A stretch of DNA of 17,379 nt from JAISGQ01 sp045604945 (GTDB taxonomy: Bacteria > Bacillota > Clostridia > Oscillospirales > Acutalibacteraceae). The stretch lies in assembly GCA_045604945.1 (NCBI GenBank), contig JAZUPA010000066.1:1-17379 (forward strand). The letters are read 5' to 3'. The notes under the pieces are model-generated. The model saw only the letters and a list, made by a program, of their open reading frames with translations. It was not told the origin of the DNA and made no database searches. Shown piece after piece: positions 1-7,343 of the stretch; within the stretch, counting starts at the first letter, position 1, and the number at the start of each line of letters is the position of its first letter. The translations under genes and the position numbers were made by a program.

Positions 1-322
1 ATTGATATGTTATCAAGATTGATATCAAAAACATACCTATTATGTACAAAACTCTGAACCAAATCTTTTCTTTGGGTATTCTCTTAGATAGGAATACCGA
101 AATTGTGGTTACACAAATAGAGATGAACAACCAAAACAAAGCAGTGAAGTCGTTGGCGTTAAATTTGTTTTCAACCATATTGCCAAATTCGTCTATTACA
201 GGGCAGCCACAGCCAAACCATTCGACAATGAATTGCTGATTTGCCCAACTATATGGGATAAGTAAAACTACAAATAATAAAAGCGGTGTTATAAGAACTG
301 CTATCTTTTTAATTACTTTCAT
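1..322 (-). CDS. Small membrane protein, 3' end cut by window edge
   Basis: This minus-strand frame stays open from an ATG at 322 to the left edge (107 codons visible, no stop), so the C-terminus is missing. The visible protein starts MKVIKKIAVLITPLLLFVVL, a basic N-terminus followed by a long hydrophobic stretch (residues about 7-26) that could be a membrane anchor or signal. Then comes a short Cys-containing loop (WFGCGC, about 37-42). A second hydrophobic stretch (about 59-75) and a third at the edge (about 90-105) suggest about three membrane segments. A ribosome site AAAGGAG lies 8 nt before the ATG. The leader and start (GAGTGTGATTGTATGAAA) are identical to those of the 95-aa membrane protein starting at 4087, so the two may be distant relatives. 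Family not recognised. Confidence 0.65.
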   Translation of the reverse strand, partial: MKVIKKIAVLITPLLLFVVLLIPYSWANQQFIVEWFGCGCPVIDEFGNMVENKFNANDFTALFWLFISICVTTISVFLSKRIPKEKIWFRVLYIIGMFLISILITYQ

Positions 323-375
323 ACAATCACACTCCTTTGTCAAATTCAGGTTTATCGGTCGGCTGTTTGACTATT

Positions 376-477
376 CTCTCCCTCAGTCACTCCTTGACAG
401 CTCCCTCGTCAGAGGGAGGTTTTAATTGTCCCCCTCTGACGAGGGGGATGTCATCGCAAGCGATGACTGGGGGAGAG
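376..477. repeat. Palindromic repeat element, copy 1 (paired units)
   Basis: Two units face each other. The left unit (376-419) reads CTCTCCCTCAGTCA, then a short spacer, then a hairpin of the form CTCCCTCGTCAGAGGGAG. The right unit (431-477) is the same motif inverted and ends CTGGGGGAGAG. The pair therefore has near-perfect terminal inverted repeats around two internal hairpins. The inner arm of the right unit is its own hairpin, TCATCGCAAGCGATGA (451-466). It ends 8 bases before the stop of the DUF559 gene and may also stop or stabilise that transcript. Confidence 0.75.
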
Positions 478-485
478 ATAAAAAT

Positions 486-854
486 CTAAACCTTCATCAA
501 TCTCTTAACTTCATTATCAATGTGCTCGCACACGCTTTTGAAGCTTTTATCGATGTCCAGATTGGAAAATCTCAGAACGGTCAGATTCAGCTTTTCTAAA
601 TCTTCCGTTCTGATTTTATCCTTTTCTTCCTGTACATCGGTATAATGTCCGCTGCCGTCGAGCTCAATTACAAGCTGAGCTTTTGCACAGTAGAAATCTG
701 CAATATAATTTCCTATTGCTTTCTGCCTTTGAAAACGTACGGGATACGAACGAAGAAAATCATACCACAGTTTTCGTTCCTGGGGAGTCATATTTTTGCG
801 AAGTTCTTTTGCGAGAGGTATGTTTGCTTTGTTGTAGGGCTTCACAAAAATCAT
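486..854 (-). CDS. DUF559 / Vsr-fold endonuclease-like protein
   Basis: At 122 aa this is a typical full-length DUF559 protein, a small domain with the restriction-endonuclease-like (Vsr) fold. Conserved family features are visible: an N-terminal LAKELRKNMTPQERKLW helix (residues 14-30, conserved Glu27), Asp53 in IADFYC, the strand VIELDGSGHY (62-71, Glu64/Asp66/His70), and a C-terminal LTVLRFSNLDI strand (91-101). These residues fit a metal-dependent nuclease active site, but activity and target are unknown. An AAAGGA ribosome site abuts the ATG at 854; the GTG codon at 845 (Val4) has better spacing (9 nt), so the true start may be there. The gene sits alone between two copies of the local palindromic repeat, an arrangement reminiscent of REP-associated transposases and their repeats. 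That functional link is inference. Confidence 0.85.
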   Translation of the reverse strand: MIFVKPYNKANIPLAKELRKNMTPQERKLWYDFLRSYPVRFQRQKAIGNYIADFYCAKAQLVIELDGSGHYTDVQEEKDKIRTEDLEKLNLTVLRFSNLDIDKSFKSVCEHIDNEVKRLMKV

Positions 855-869
855 TCCTTTTCAGATTGA

Positions 870-1040
870 CTACCCCTCAGTCACTGAAGTTCGCCGATGG
901 CGAACTTACTGACAGCTCCCCTGACAAGGGGAGCCAAGAGCGTAAGATGCGCGGTGACAGCTCTCCTGACAAGGGAAGACCGCTTGCCTCCCTCTGACGA
1001 GGGGAGGTTATATCATGCAAGCATGATTCGGAGGGAGAGA
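870..1040. repeat. Palindromic repeat element, copy 2 (compound)
   Basis: A forward unit (870-934) carries CCCTCAGTCAC, a 9-bp hairpin with arms AAGTTCGCC (887-895) and GGCGAACTT (899-907), then CTCCCCTGACAAGGGGAG. A partial forward unit follows (about 952-980: GGTGACAGCTCTCCTGACAA). An inverted unit (985-1040) has CTCCCTCTGACGAGGGGAGG, a TCATGC/GCATGA hairpin and the terminal motif GGAGGGAGAGA. The copy fills the space between the stop of the GH42 gene and the start of the DUF559 gene. Confidence 0.7.
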
Positions 1041-1050
1041 TTATTTCCCG

Positions 1051-3069
1051 TCAATACTTAAATATCCCGACACCGTACTTCGGCAGAACAACATTGTCTC
1101 CTGCCTTGCACTGCGCGCCTGTCAGCAGCTCGGTGCAGTCGGCTGGCACTGTGACAGAACCTATATCGTCGTTGTGATTGAGTGCGAACAGATAGCAAAT
1201 GCCGTCCTTGTATCTGCGTGTGGTCTCCACATTGTAATCGGAAACAACACAATCGATGCCTTTATCTTCTGCCAGCTTCTTAAAGAGCTTTTCGAGGAAA
1301 GCACCCTCGGTGGCCGTGCCGATATACCATGCGTCACCCTTGCCGAAGCGGTTTCTTGTAACTGCCGCTTCGCCTGCGTAGAAGTCGCTGCCGTAGGTTG
1401 CGATTGTCTCCGCACCTTCGGGTTTGATGGTCTCAAATAGGAAGGTGCATGAATACTCGCCGTTTAAATCGCCGTCGGAAATACAGATTGTATTCTTGTG
1501 CTCAGGGGGCTGAGCATCAACTTCCTCAACCCAGATACCGCATACTGATCGCAATTTTCCGGGGTAAGCGCCGAATACTCGGTCGGTTTCGTCAACCTGT
1601 CCCGACATATAGGTGGTGACAAGTGTTCCGCCGTTAGAAACGAACTCCTCAATTCTTTCTGCTACGCCCTCCTTCATCATATAGAGGACAGGTGCCACAA
1701 GAATATCGTACTGTGAGAAATCGTCCTTCACGCTTATCATGTCGGTTGAAATACCGTTCTTGGAAAGCGCCGAATAATAGCGGTGAACTTCTCTTTCGTA
1801 GTCCATATCGTTGCTGGGACCTGCGGAATATTCAAGCGCCCAGCGGTTGTTCCAGTCCCAGATTATTGCAGCATTGCTCTTCATACGGCTGCCGAGAGTT
1901 TCATCGCCGAGGCTTTTAAGCTCTTCGCCAAGCTCCGCAATTTCGCGGAAAACCCTTGTGTTTTCATGACCGCAGTGGTCGATTACAGCACCGTGGAACT
2001 TTTCGCAGGCGCCCTTCGAGCGGCGCATCTGGAAGAACATGACGGTGTCCGCGCCGTGTGCTACCGCCTGATAGCTGAGAAGACGCATGACGCCGGGACG
2101 TTTCAGTGCATTATAGGTCTGCCAGTTGGTGACAGAGGGAGTCTGCTCCATAAGACAGAAAGGCTTGCCCTGCTTGAGACCGCGCATCAGGTCATGGACC
2201 ATGGCGGTGCGGGTGTAGGGCTCGGTGGGAGAGGGGTAGTTATCCCATGAAATAAAGTCGAGATAAGGCGCCCATTCGTGATAATCGAGTGGCCAGTATG
2301 TACCCATGAGGTTGGTAGTAACGGGGATATGAGGAGTGACTTCCTTCAGCGCTTCATACTCCCTGCGGTACATATTCAGCACCGCTTCACTCTGATAGCG
2401 GCAGTAATCAATGCTGAGACCTGAGAATGTGGTGCGGTGATATCCCCATTCCTCGCTGAGGTTTGTGGGAGGATTTATCTCATCAAAATCGTAAAGGGTA
2501 TGGCTCCAGAAATTGAGATTCCATGCCTCGTTCACCTTGTCGATAGTGCCGTAGCGTTTTTTCAGCCACTCTCTGAAGCCCTCTGCGCACTTTTCGCAGT
2601 AGCAGGCGGCTTCAAACTCGTTTGCAACGTGCCATGCGACAATGTTTTCATTCTTGCCGTAACGCTCGGCGAGTTTTCGGGCGAGAGCAACGGAATACTT
2701 TGCGTAGGTGGGGCTGTTGGGGCAGGAATTGTGTCTGCCGCCGTGATTGCGGCGCATGCCGTCCTTGGTAACCCTGAGAATATCGGGGTGTCGTTTTGCC
2801 ATCCATGCAGGATGAGCGGCAGTGCCTGTGGCAAAGCAGATCTTAAAGCCGTTGTCTGTTGCCATTTTTACTATCTTGTCGAGCTTTTCGAAGTTATATT
2901 CGTCCTCCGAGGGCTGGAGAAGCGCCCAGGAGAATACGTTTATGGTCAGCACGTCGATGCCGCCAAGGGGCAGGATCCGCATATCCTCAGCCCATATTTC
3001 CTCCTCCCACTGCTCGGGGTTGTAGTCCCCGCCGTAGAGGATTTTCTTGATTCTGCTGTTTTCTATCAT
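1051..3069 (-). CDS. GH42 beta-galactosidase
   Basis: A full-length (672 aa) glycoside hydrolase family 42 enzyme, expected to release terminal beta-linked galactose from oligosaccharides in the cytoplasm; no signal peptide is visible. The N-terminal barrel begins with YGGDYNPEQW (residues 12-21). The acid/base is Glu151 in WHVANEFE (146-153), and the nucleophile is Glu309 in CLMEQTPSVTNW (305-316). Cys116, Cys156, Cys158 and Cys161 (ACYCEKC) match the zinc site of many GH42 enzymes. The trimerisation-like domain follows (about 395-610), then a small C-terminal beta domain. The ribosome site AAGGAG lies 8 nt before the ATG. No transporter or regulator for galactosides lies alongside, so substrate cannot be refined. 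Its first codons and ribosome site are duplicated inside two repeat copies at 3738-3769 and 4168-4200. Confidence 0.95.
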   Translation of the reverse strand: MIENSRIKKILYGGDYNPEQWEEEIWAEDMRILPLGGIDVLTINVFSWALLQPSEDEYNFEKLDKIVKMATDNGFKICFATGTAAHPAWMAKRHPDILRVTKDGMRRNHGGRHNSCPNSPTYAKYSVALARKLAERYGKNENIVAWHVANEFEAACYCEKCAEGFREWLKKRYGTIDKVNEAWNLNFWSHTLYDFDEINPPTNLSEEWGYHRTTFSGLSIDYCRYQSEAVLNMYRREYEALKEVTPHIPVTTNLMGTYWPLDYHEWAPYLDFISWDNYPSPTEPYTRTAMVHDLMRGLKQGKPFCLMEQTPSVTNWQTYNALKRPGVMRLLSYQAVAHGADTVMFFQMRRSKGACEKFHGAVIDHCGHENTRVFREIAELGEELKSLGDETLGSRMKSNAAIIWDWNNRWALEYSAGPSNDMDYEREVHRYYSALSKNGISTDMISVKDDFSQYDILVAPVLYMMKEGVAERIEEFVSNGGTLVTTYMSGQVDETDRVFGAYPGKLRSVCGIWVEEVDAQPPEHKNTICISDGDLNGEYSCTFLFETIKPEGAETIATYGSDFYAGEAAVTRNRFGKGDAWYIGTATEGAFLEKLFKKLAEDKGIDCVVSDYNVETTRRYKDGICYLFALNHNDDIGSVTVPADCTELLTGAQCKAGDNVVLPKYGVGIFKY

Positions 3070-3135
3070 AAGTGTTGCTCCTTATATTGATCTGTCTGTT
3101 GAATTGGGAGTTACTGAAAGGTTATTCCCTGAGTA

Positions 3136-3621
3136 TTATGTGTCCATTTCAAAGTAATACAAAGTATTTGTGTCTAAATCATACACTGCAACCGAAAAAT
3201 TAAAGGAATATCTGCTGAACAGGTCTGTATCGTCCGAATAATCAACTGCGTCGGAGTCACGATCGAGGAATTTATAGTAACCGTTACTAACAGCGGGCAA
3301 ATGAGCTAATTCGGCGAAAAAATAGCAATAGTCTATATCATCCTTTACTCCGCCATACATGGCAAGCTGCAAGTTTTCTGTAAAGGGAAGTTCATTCCAG
3401 TCCTCAACAATCTTTTCTGCTTGCTCCACATTTTCTGAGCAGTCTAAAATCAAATAATAGTAACCGTCACCATGAAAACCGTGCGTATCGGACTCTTCCA
3501 CAATGGTAAAGTCGCTTGTTTTGAAGCCAAAGTAAGTGAGTTGCTGCACCTCTCTGATGTTGCATGCAGAGAAAATAAAACAAATGGCAATTACGACGGC
3601 AATGAACTTTATATATTTCAT
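3136..3621 (-). CDS. Small secreted lipoprotein, unknown function
   Basis: The start at 3621 is chosen because GGAGG sits 7 nt upstream and the protein then begins with a classic lipoprotein signal: MKYIKF, a hydrophobic core, and the lipobox FSAC with Cys20 as the lipidated residue. A frame extends 11 codons further upstream (to 3654) but has no ribosome site. The mature part (about 140 aa) is acidic and rich in Tyr and Asp, with no motif I recognise. It contains a HGDGYYYLILDC segment that may be a beta strand and a YCYFFAELAHLPAVSNGYYKFL segment. It should be anchored to the outer face of the membrane. It lies upstream of the GH42 gene in the same orientation, with 66 bases between; a shared transcript is possible but no shared function is evident. 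Confidence 0.75.
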   Translation of the reverse strand: MKYIKFIAVVIAICFIFSACNIREVQQLTYFGFKTSDFTIVEESDTHGFHGDGYYYLILDCSENVEQAEKIVEDWNELPFTENLQLAMYGGVKDDIDYCYFFAELAHLPAVSNGYYKFLDRDSDAVDYSDDTDLFSRYSFNFSVAVYDLDTNTLYYFEMDT

Positions 3622-3684
3622 TTCAAATCCTCCATTCCGCAAATTCATGTACATAGGTCAGTTGTTATGAATTAAAACCTTTAA

Positions 3685-3787
3685 TTTTCTCTCCCTCAGT
3701 AACTTCAGTTACATCTCCCTTCATCAGAGGGAGCCTTTTCTGCTGTCTTCTATCATAGTGTGGCTCCTTAATAAAATTTGCCTTTGC
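3685..3787. repeat. Repeat element, copy 3 with GH42-start fragment
   Basis: The core (3689-3735) reads CTCTCCCTCAGT, a GTAAC-TTCA-GTTAC hairpin, then CTCCCTTCATCAGAGGGAG. It is followed by 52 bases (3736-3787) that on the minus strand contain a ribosome site, an ATG and codons for MIEDSR, nearly the GH42 start (MIENSR). The whole ~103-base block is repeated at 4115-4219 with only about four differences. Confidence 0.8.
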
Positions 3788-3799
3788 ACAACAGCGTAA

Positions 3800-4087
3800 T
3801 TATACGCTTTGTCCGGATGTAAATGCTATGGTAAACAGCAACAGGAAGCCCCCTGCAATCAGCCATTTTATCGTAAATGTCTGTTTTGTAACGAGGTCAA
3901 TGACCATTGCTGTAAGCTGGCTTATTGTATTTATTCCAAAAGAAATCAGCAAGCAGATGTAAGTAAGATTATAATATTTATGAAATAAATCATTATCGGA
4001 AAAGAATCCCCAAAACAAAATAAAGAAAAAGAGACAATAAGCCAGATAACATAGAAAAACCACGGTATTCCATTTGATTTTTTTCAT
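3800..4087 (-). CDS. Small membrane protein (95 aa), unknown family
   Basis: The protein is almost all membrane. Hydrophobic segments lie at about residues 8-27 (VVFLCYLAYCLFFFILFWGF), 42-63 and 73-90, with short polar links (SDNDLFHKYY; VTKQTFTIK), so three membrane passes are likely. No catalytic motif is visible. The ribosome site is weak (GAGGTGAG, about 9 nt from the ATG). The leader GAGTGTGATTGTATGAAA is shared with the partial membrane protein at the left edge. The gene is enclosed by two ~100-base direct repeats (3685-3787 and 4115-4219), so the block may have arisen by duplication or insertion. Function unknown. Confidence 0.6.
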   Translation of the reverse strand: MKKIKWNTVVFLCYLAYCLFFFILFWGFFSDNDLFHKYYNLTYICLLISFGINTISQLTAMVIDLVTKQTFTIKWLIAGGFLLLFTIAFTSGQSV

Positions 4088-4114
4088 ACAATCACACTCA
4101 CCTCATCTATTGTT

Positions 4115-4219
4115 TTTTCTCTCCCTCAGTAACTTCAGTTACATCTCCCTTCATCAGAGGGAGCCTTTTCTGCTGTCTTCTATCATAAGTGTTGCTCCTT
4201 GATTAAAATTTGCCTTTGC
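4115..4219. repeat. Repeat element, copy 4 with GH42-start fragment
   Basis: Direct repeat of the block at 3685-3787. Its minus strand carries AAGGAGCAACACTTATG followed by codons MIEDSRKGSL and a stop inside the palindromic core. Positions 4168-4200 match the GH42 start region (3051-3083) at 32 of 33 bases. The 10-codon frame could in principle be translated but is probably debris. Confidence 0.8.
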
Positions 4220-4233
4220 GTGCAACTTGAATT

Positions 4234-4731
4234 TTATTTACAAATCTCCATCTCAATACTTGTCCATTTTTCATTACATATGTTATAAGTCAAGCTATTT
4301 CCGTTTTCGATAAATCCTACCGCTTTATAACAATGATAAGCACTTGGATTATTCTCGAAAACCTCTAATGTCACTTTCGATGCTCCGTATAGTTCAAACG
4401 CAAATTTTAATCCTAACTGCAGCATTTGTTTTCCATAACCTTTTCCTCTTGCCTCAGGATTCAGAATTACATATCCGAAGCTTAATTCACCTGCGGCTTC
4501 TCCGGGTTGGCGAAGGGTAAAAAAACCTTCTATTCCATCTTCATCAAAAGCAACAAACGGAAAATATTTTTCGTTATCTATTCTACCGGAAACTGCCTGT
4601 TCCATACGTTCCGCCGAAACAGGAAAACTGCCAAGCCTTCCTTCACTCCATTTATAAAATGTGTTCTCATCTTGAGCCCAAGTTACTATTTTTCGACTAT
4701 CATTTTTTCGATATGGTCTTAATTTCAGCAT
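4234..4731 (-). CDS. GNAT family N-acetyltransferase (RimJ/RimL-like)
   Basis: 165 aa, the usual length for a single GNAT domain that moves acetyl from acetyl-CoA to an amine. The family fold is clear: N-terminal LRPYRKNDSRKIVTW (residues 4-18), then the pantetheine-binding motif A NPEARGKGYGKQML (91-104; R-G-K-G-Y-G loop at 95-100). The motif B region NNPSAYHCYKAVGF (127-140) carries the usual Tyr after the Asn-Pro turn, followed by a final strand. The substrate cannot be read from sequence; relatives act on ribosomal protein N-termini, small amines or antibiotics. The ribosome site ACGAGGT precedes the ATG by about 7 nt. It is transcribed toward the small membrane protein but separated from it by repeat copy 4. 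Confidence 0.9.
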   Translation of the reverse strand: MLKLRPYRKNDSRKIVTWAQDENTFYKWSEGRLGSFPVSAERMEQAVSGRIDNEKYFPFVAFDEDGIEGFFTLRQPGEAAGELSFGYVILNPEARGKGYGKQMLQLGLKFAFELYGASKVTLEVFENNPSAYHCYKAVGFIENGNSLTYNICNEKWTSIEMEICK

Positions 4732-4779
4732 AAACTTACCTCGTGAACTTCCAATTTGGCGCTCAGCTGTTTTGTATGT

Positions 4780-4816
4780 TCTCTCCCTCAGTAACGTCAG
4801 TTACTGGAGGGAGAGA
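4780..4816. repeat. Minimal palindromic repeat copy 5 (single hairpin)
   Basis: Only the two ends of the element remain, fused into one hairpin: TCTCTCCCTCAGTAAC (4780-4795), loop GTCA, and GTTACTGGAGGGAGAGA (4800-4816), pairing along 16 bp with one bulged G. This looks like an internal-deletion version of the longer copies. It lies between the SecA-family gene and the GNAT gene and may terminate secA transcription. A second small hairpin, GTTGGC-GAA-GCCAAT, follows at 4824-4838. Confidence 0.7.
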
Positions 4817-4873
4817 TATAATCCGTTGGCGAAGCCAATCCTCAATTATTCATTATTCATCCTTCATCATTCA

Positions 4874-7231
4874 TTACTCTTCATCATAATCCTCAGTATC
4901 ATCATCCTCGTCGCCGCCCTTGATGCCCATTATCTTTCTGAGCAGGTCGGGCATGCGGCTGAACTGGTCTGCGGATTCATCGATGAGATATGTCCAGGTG
5001 GAGGTAGGTCCGCGCATATCTGATTTTTCAAAGTCAACGCCGTTTTCGCCGATTACCGCGGTATCGAAGGCGTCGACAACAGCGCGGTCGATAGCCTCAT
5101 ACATCGAGGTGAATGCAACAATAGCCTCGCGTCTGAATTCGTCAAGGGGGTTCTTTCCGCCGATGACCACAAGGTGAATACCCTGTCTGACATCGCTGAT
5201 ATGGTCAAGATACTCTGCCCAGTAGCGGTTCATGAAGTACAGCAGCAGCTGTCGCTCCACCAGAGCCACCTTCTCTTCGCCGTAAGCCTTCTGCAGGCGC
5301 AGAGCCTTTTCGGGGTTCTTTGTTGCGAGAAGTCTCGGTTCGATATCGCCTCTGAGTATATGGTAGTGCCTTGAGTGTATTGCACGGCGCTGGTCGTCGA
5401 TTATCTGGGTATATCTTGAAAGCTGGGCTCTCATATCCTGATAGTAGCCCTCTGCAATTTTCTGAACGTGCTCAACCTCAATGGAAACTCGCTTGTCTCG
5501 GATGACGTTGGTGCCTGAATAGGACATAACGTATCTGGGAAGCAGCTTCTGAAGACCGAATTTGACCATAAGGTCGTCCTCGATGGAGACAAAGAACTGT
5601 GTCTCGCCGGGGTCACCCTGTCTGCCGGCACGGCCGCGAAGCTGGTTGTCTATTCTTCGGCTTTCGTAGTGGTTCGTGCCGATTACGAAAAGTCCGCCGA
5701 GGGAGCGTATTTTTTCCGCCTGGGCTTCGTTGCCGCCGCCGAGCTTGATGTCAACTCCGCGTCCTGCCATGTTGGTGGAAACGGTAACAGCGCCAAGAAC
5801 GCCTGCCTTTGCGATGATCTGCGCTTCATGGTCATCCTGACGGGCGTTGAGCACCTGGGTGAAAACACCTGCTTTTCTCAGCTCGCCTGCAAGCCACTCA
5901 CTTTCTTCGACCGTAGTGGTACCGATAAGAACGGGACGGCCCGTAGCATGCTGGCTCTTTACCTCGGTGATAACCGCACGCATCTTTGCTTCCTTGGTTG
6001 AGAAGAGCTTATCCTCTCTGTCCTTGCGGATAAGGGGCTTGTTGGGCGGGATTTCGATTATCTGCAGACCGTACATGCTGTAAAATTCATCTGCGGAGGT
6101 TGTGGCGGTACCGGTCATGCCGCAGAATTTTGAGTACATTCTTATAAAATACTGAATGGTTATCTGGGACATTATCATACCTGCGCTGATATTGGAGATG
6201 CCCTCCTTGATTTCAACAGCAGCCTGAAGACCGTCGGGATAATGGCGGTTTTCAACAACACGTCCCGTAAATTCATCGATGATTTCGATTTTGCCGTCGC
6301 GGACAAGATAGTCCTTATCGACCCTAAGCAGATGCTCTGCCTTGAGGGCGTTCTGGATGGCGTCGAGAACCTCAAGGTTTTCCTCACCGAAGAGGTTGTC
6401 GATTTTAAGGATCTTTTCAACAGCAACAATACCCTTCTGGGTAAGGCTGGTCTGATTTGAGAACTGGTCGACCTTGAAATGCACGTCCATGGTCAGCATA
6501 CGGGATATATCCCTTGCCTTCTTGGCGATACTGGTGGAGAAGGGGACGTCGCCTGCGATGACCAGCGGAACTCTTGCTTCGTCTATGAGCATGGAGTCAG
6601 CTTCGTCAACGATGGCGTACTGATATTTTCGCTGAACCAGCTCATCCTTGGTACAAGCAAGGAAGTCGCGCAGGTAGTCAAAGCCGCATTCCTTGAGGGT
6701 TATGTAGAGAATATCCTTCTTGTACATGGCCTTTCGGGTGTCAAAGTTGGTCTGTGCGGTGATATAGCCCGTGGTAAGACCGAGCATTTCGTAAGCATCC
6801 TTCATCCATTCGTAGTCACGTTCAACGAGGTAGTCGTTGAAGGTTATCATATGGACGCGGTGCCCCATAAGACCGTACATAACGGCAGGCATAACGCCTG
6901 CGAGGGTCTTGCCTTCGCCTGTGTACATCTCCACAAGATTGCCCTCAAAAAGAGCAATGCCGCCGAGCAGCTGGGTGTCATAGGCTGAAAGACCTGTCAC
7001 GCGGCGGAGGGCTTCCTTTGCAAGGGCAAAGGTGGGAATGAGAAATCTTTTACATTCCTCCTCGCTCTTGTCTGCCATCTGCTCGCGCAGCCAGCCTGCG
7101 AAAACACGCAGTGCGTTATCGGTTTTATCCTTGAAATCAAGGGAGTTTATCTGTTCTATTGTGCTTTTGTTTCTGTCGAGAAATACCGCAGAAGGACTTA
7201 TCATTTCCTTAATTGAACGACGCAAGCCCAT
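4874..7231 (-). CDS. SecA-family translocase ATPase, SecA2-like
   Basis: A motor ATPase of the Sec pathway that pushes proteins through SecYEG. The start at 7231 is chosen because GGAGG lies 7 nt upstream; the frame extends 10 codons further without a ribosome site. In the resulting 785 aa: Walker A TGEGKT (104-109), TFNDYLVERDYEW (130-142), DEAD-type Walker B VDEADS (208-213), the EFTGR element (320-324), GMTGTA (371-376), and the second helicase half NMAGRGVDIKLGG (487-499) and ESRRIDNQLRGRAGRQGDPG (523-542). It is shorter than housekeeping SecA and lacks the C-terminal cysteine-rich SEC-C zinc motif, ending instead in an acidic tail (DEDDDTEDYDEE). Cys370 and GTNHYESRR also differ from the SecA1 consensus. 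I infer an accessory SecA2, but no secY2 or obvious client lies alongside. A sole, divergent SecA cannot be excluded. Confidence 0.92.
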   Translation of the reverse strand: MGLRRSIKEMISPSAVFLDRNKSTIEQINSLDFKDKTDNALRVFAGWLREQMADKSEEECKRFLIPTFALAKEALRRVTGLSAYDTQLLGGIALFEGNLVEMYTGEGKTLAGVMPAVMYGLMGHRVHMITFNDYLVERDYEWMKDAYEMLGLTTGYITAQTNFDTRKAMYKKDILYITLKECGFDYLRDFLACTKDELVQRKYQYAIVDEADSMLIDEARVPLVIAGDVPFSTSIAKKARDISRMLTMDVHFKVDQFSNQTSLTQKGIVAVEKILKIDNLFGEENLEVLDAIQNALKAEHLLRVDKDYLVRDGKIEIIDEFTGRVVENRHYPDGLQAAVEIKEGISNISAGMIMSQITIQYFIRMYSKFCGMTGTATTSADEFYSMYGLQIIEIPPNKPLIRKDREDKLFSTKEAKMRAVITEVKSQHATGRPVLIGTTTVEESEWLAGELRKAGVFTQVLNARQDDHEAQIIAKAGVLGAVTVSTNMAGRGVDIKLGGGNEAQAEKIRSLGGLFVIGTNHYESRRIDNQLRGRAGRQGDPGETQFFVSIEDDLMVKFGLQKLLPRYVMSYSGTNVIRDKRVSIEVEHVQKIAEGYYQDMRAQLSRYTQIIDDQRRAIHSRHYHILRGDIEPRLLATKNPEKALRLQKAYGEEKVALVERQLLLYFMNRYWAEYLDHISDVRQGIHLVVIGGKNPLDEFRREAIVAFTSMYEAIDRAVVDAFDTAVIGENGVDFEKSDMRGPTSTWTYLIDESADQFSRMPDLLRKIMGIKGGDEDDDTEDYDEE

Positions 7232-7287
7232 ATAAAAGCCTCCATACTCATTTTGCCGCAAAACTGCATGCGGCTATACTTAAAAAT

Positions 7288-7316
7288 ATTATACAATTAT
7301 ATGTATGTATTTGCAA
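7288..7316 (-). promoter_or_regulatory. SigA-type promoter of the SecA-family gene
   Basis: On the minus strand TTGCAA (7316-7311), a 17-base spacer and a perfect TATAAT (7293-7288), about 57 bases before the chosen start. Confidence 0.8.
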
Positions 7317-7343
7317 GTGCTTTGCGAGGGGATAAAAATAATA

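Noticed and set aside
42..239. 65-aa plus-strand frame at the left edge
   Set aside because: It lies opposite a minus-strand frame open over 107 codons with a good ribosome site and clear hydrophobic segments; the plus frame has no ribosome site or known motif.
1174..3090. Several plus-strand frames, up to 217 aa, opposite the GH42 gene
   Set aside because: They are shadows of a strongly conserved enzyme gene with intact catalytic motifs on the minus strand.
3087..3135. Degenerate sixth copy of the palindromic repeat (GGGAGTTACTGAAAGG / CCCTGAGT)
   Set aside because: Only scattered short matches; the pairing has several mismatches and could be chance.
376..4816. CRISPR array
   Set aside because: The repeats are scattered, palindromic and in both orientations with uneven gaps; no regular spacers and no cas genes.
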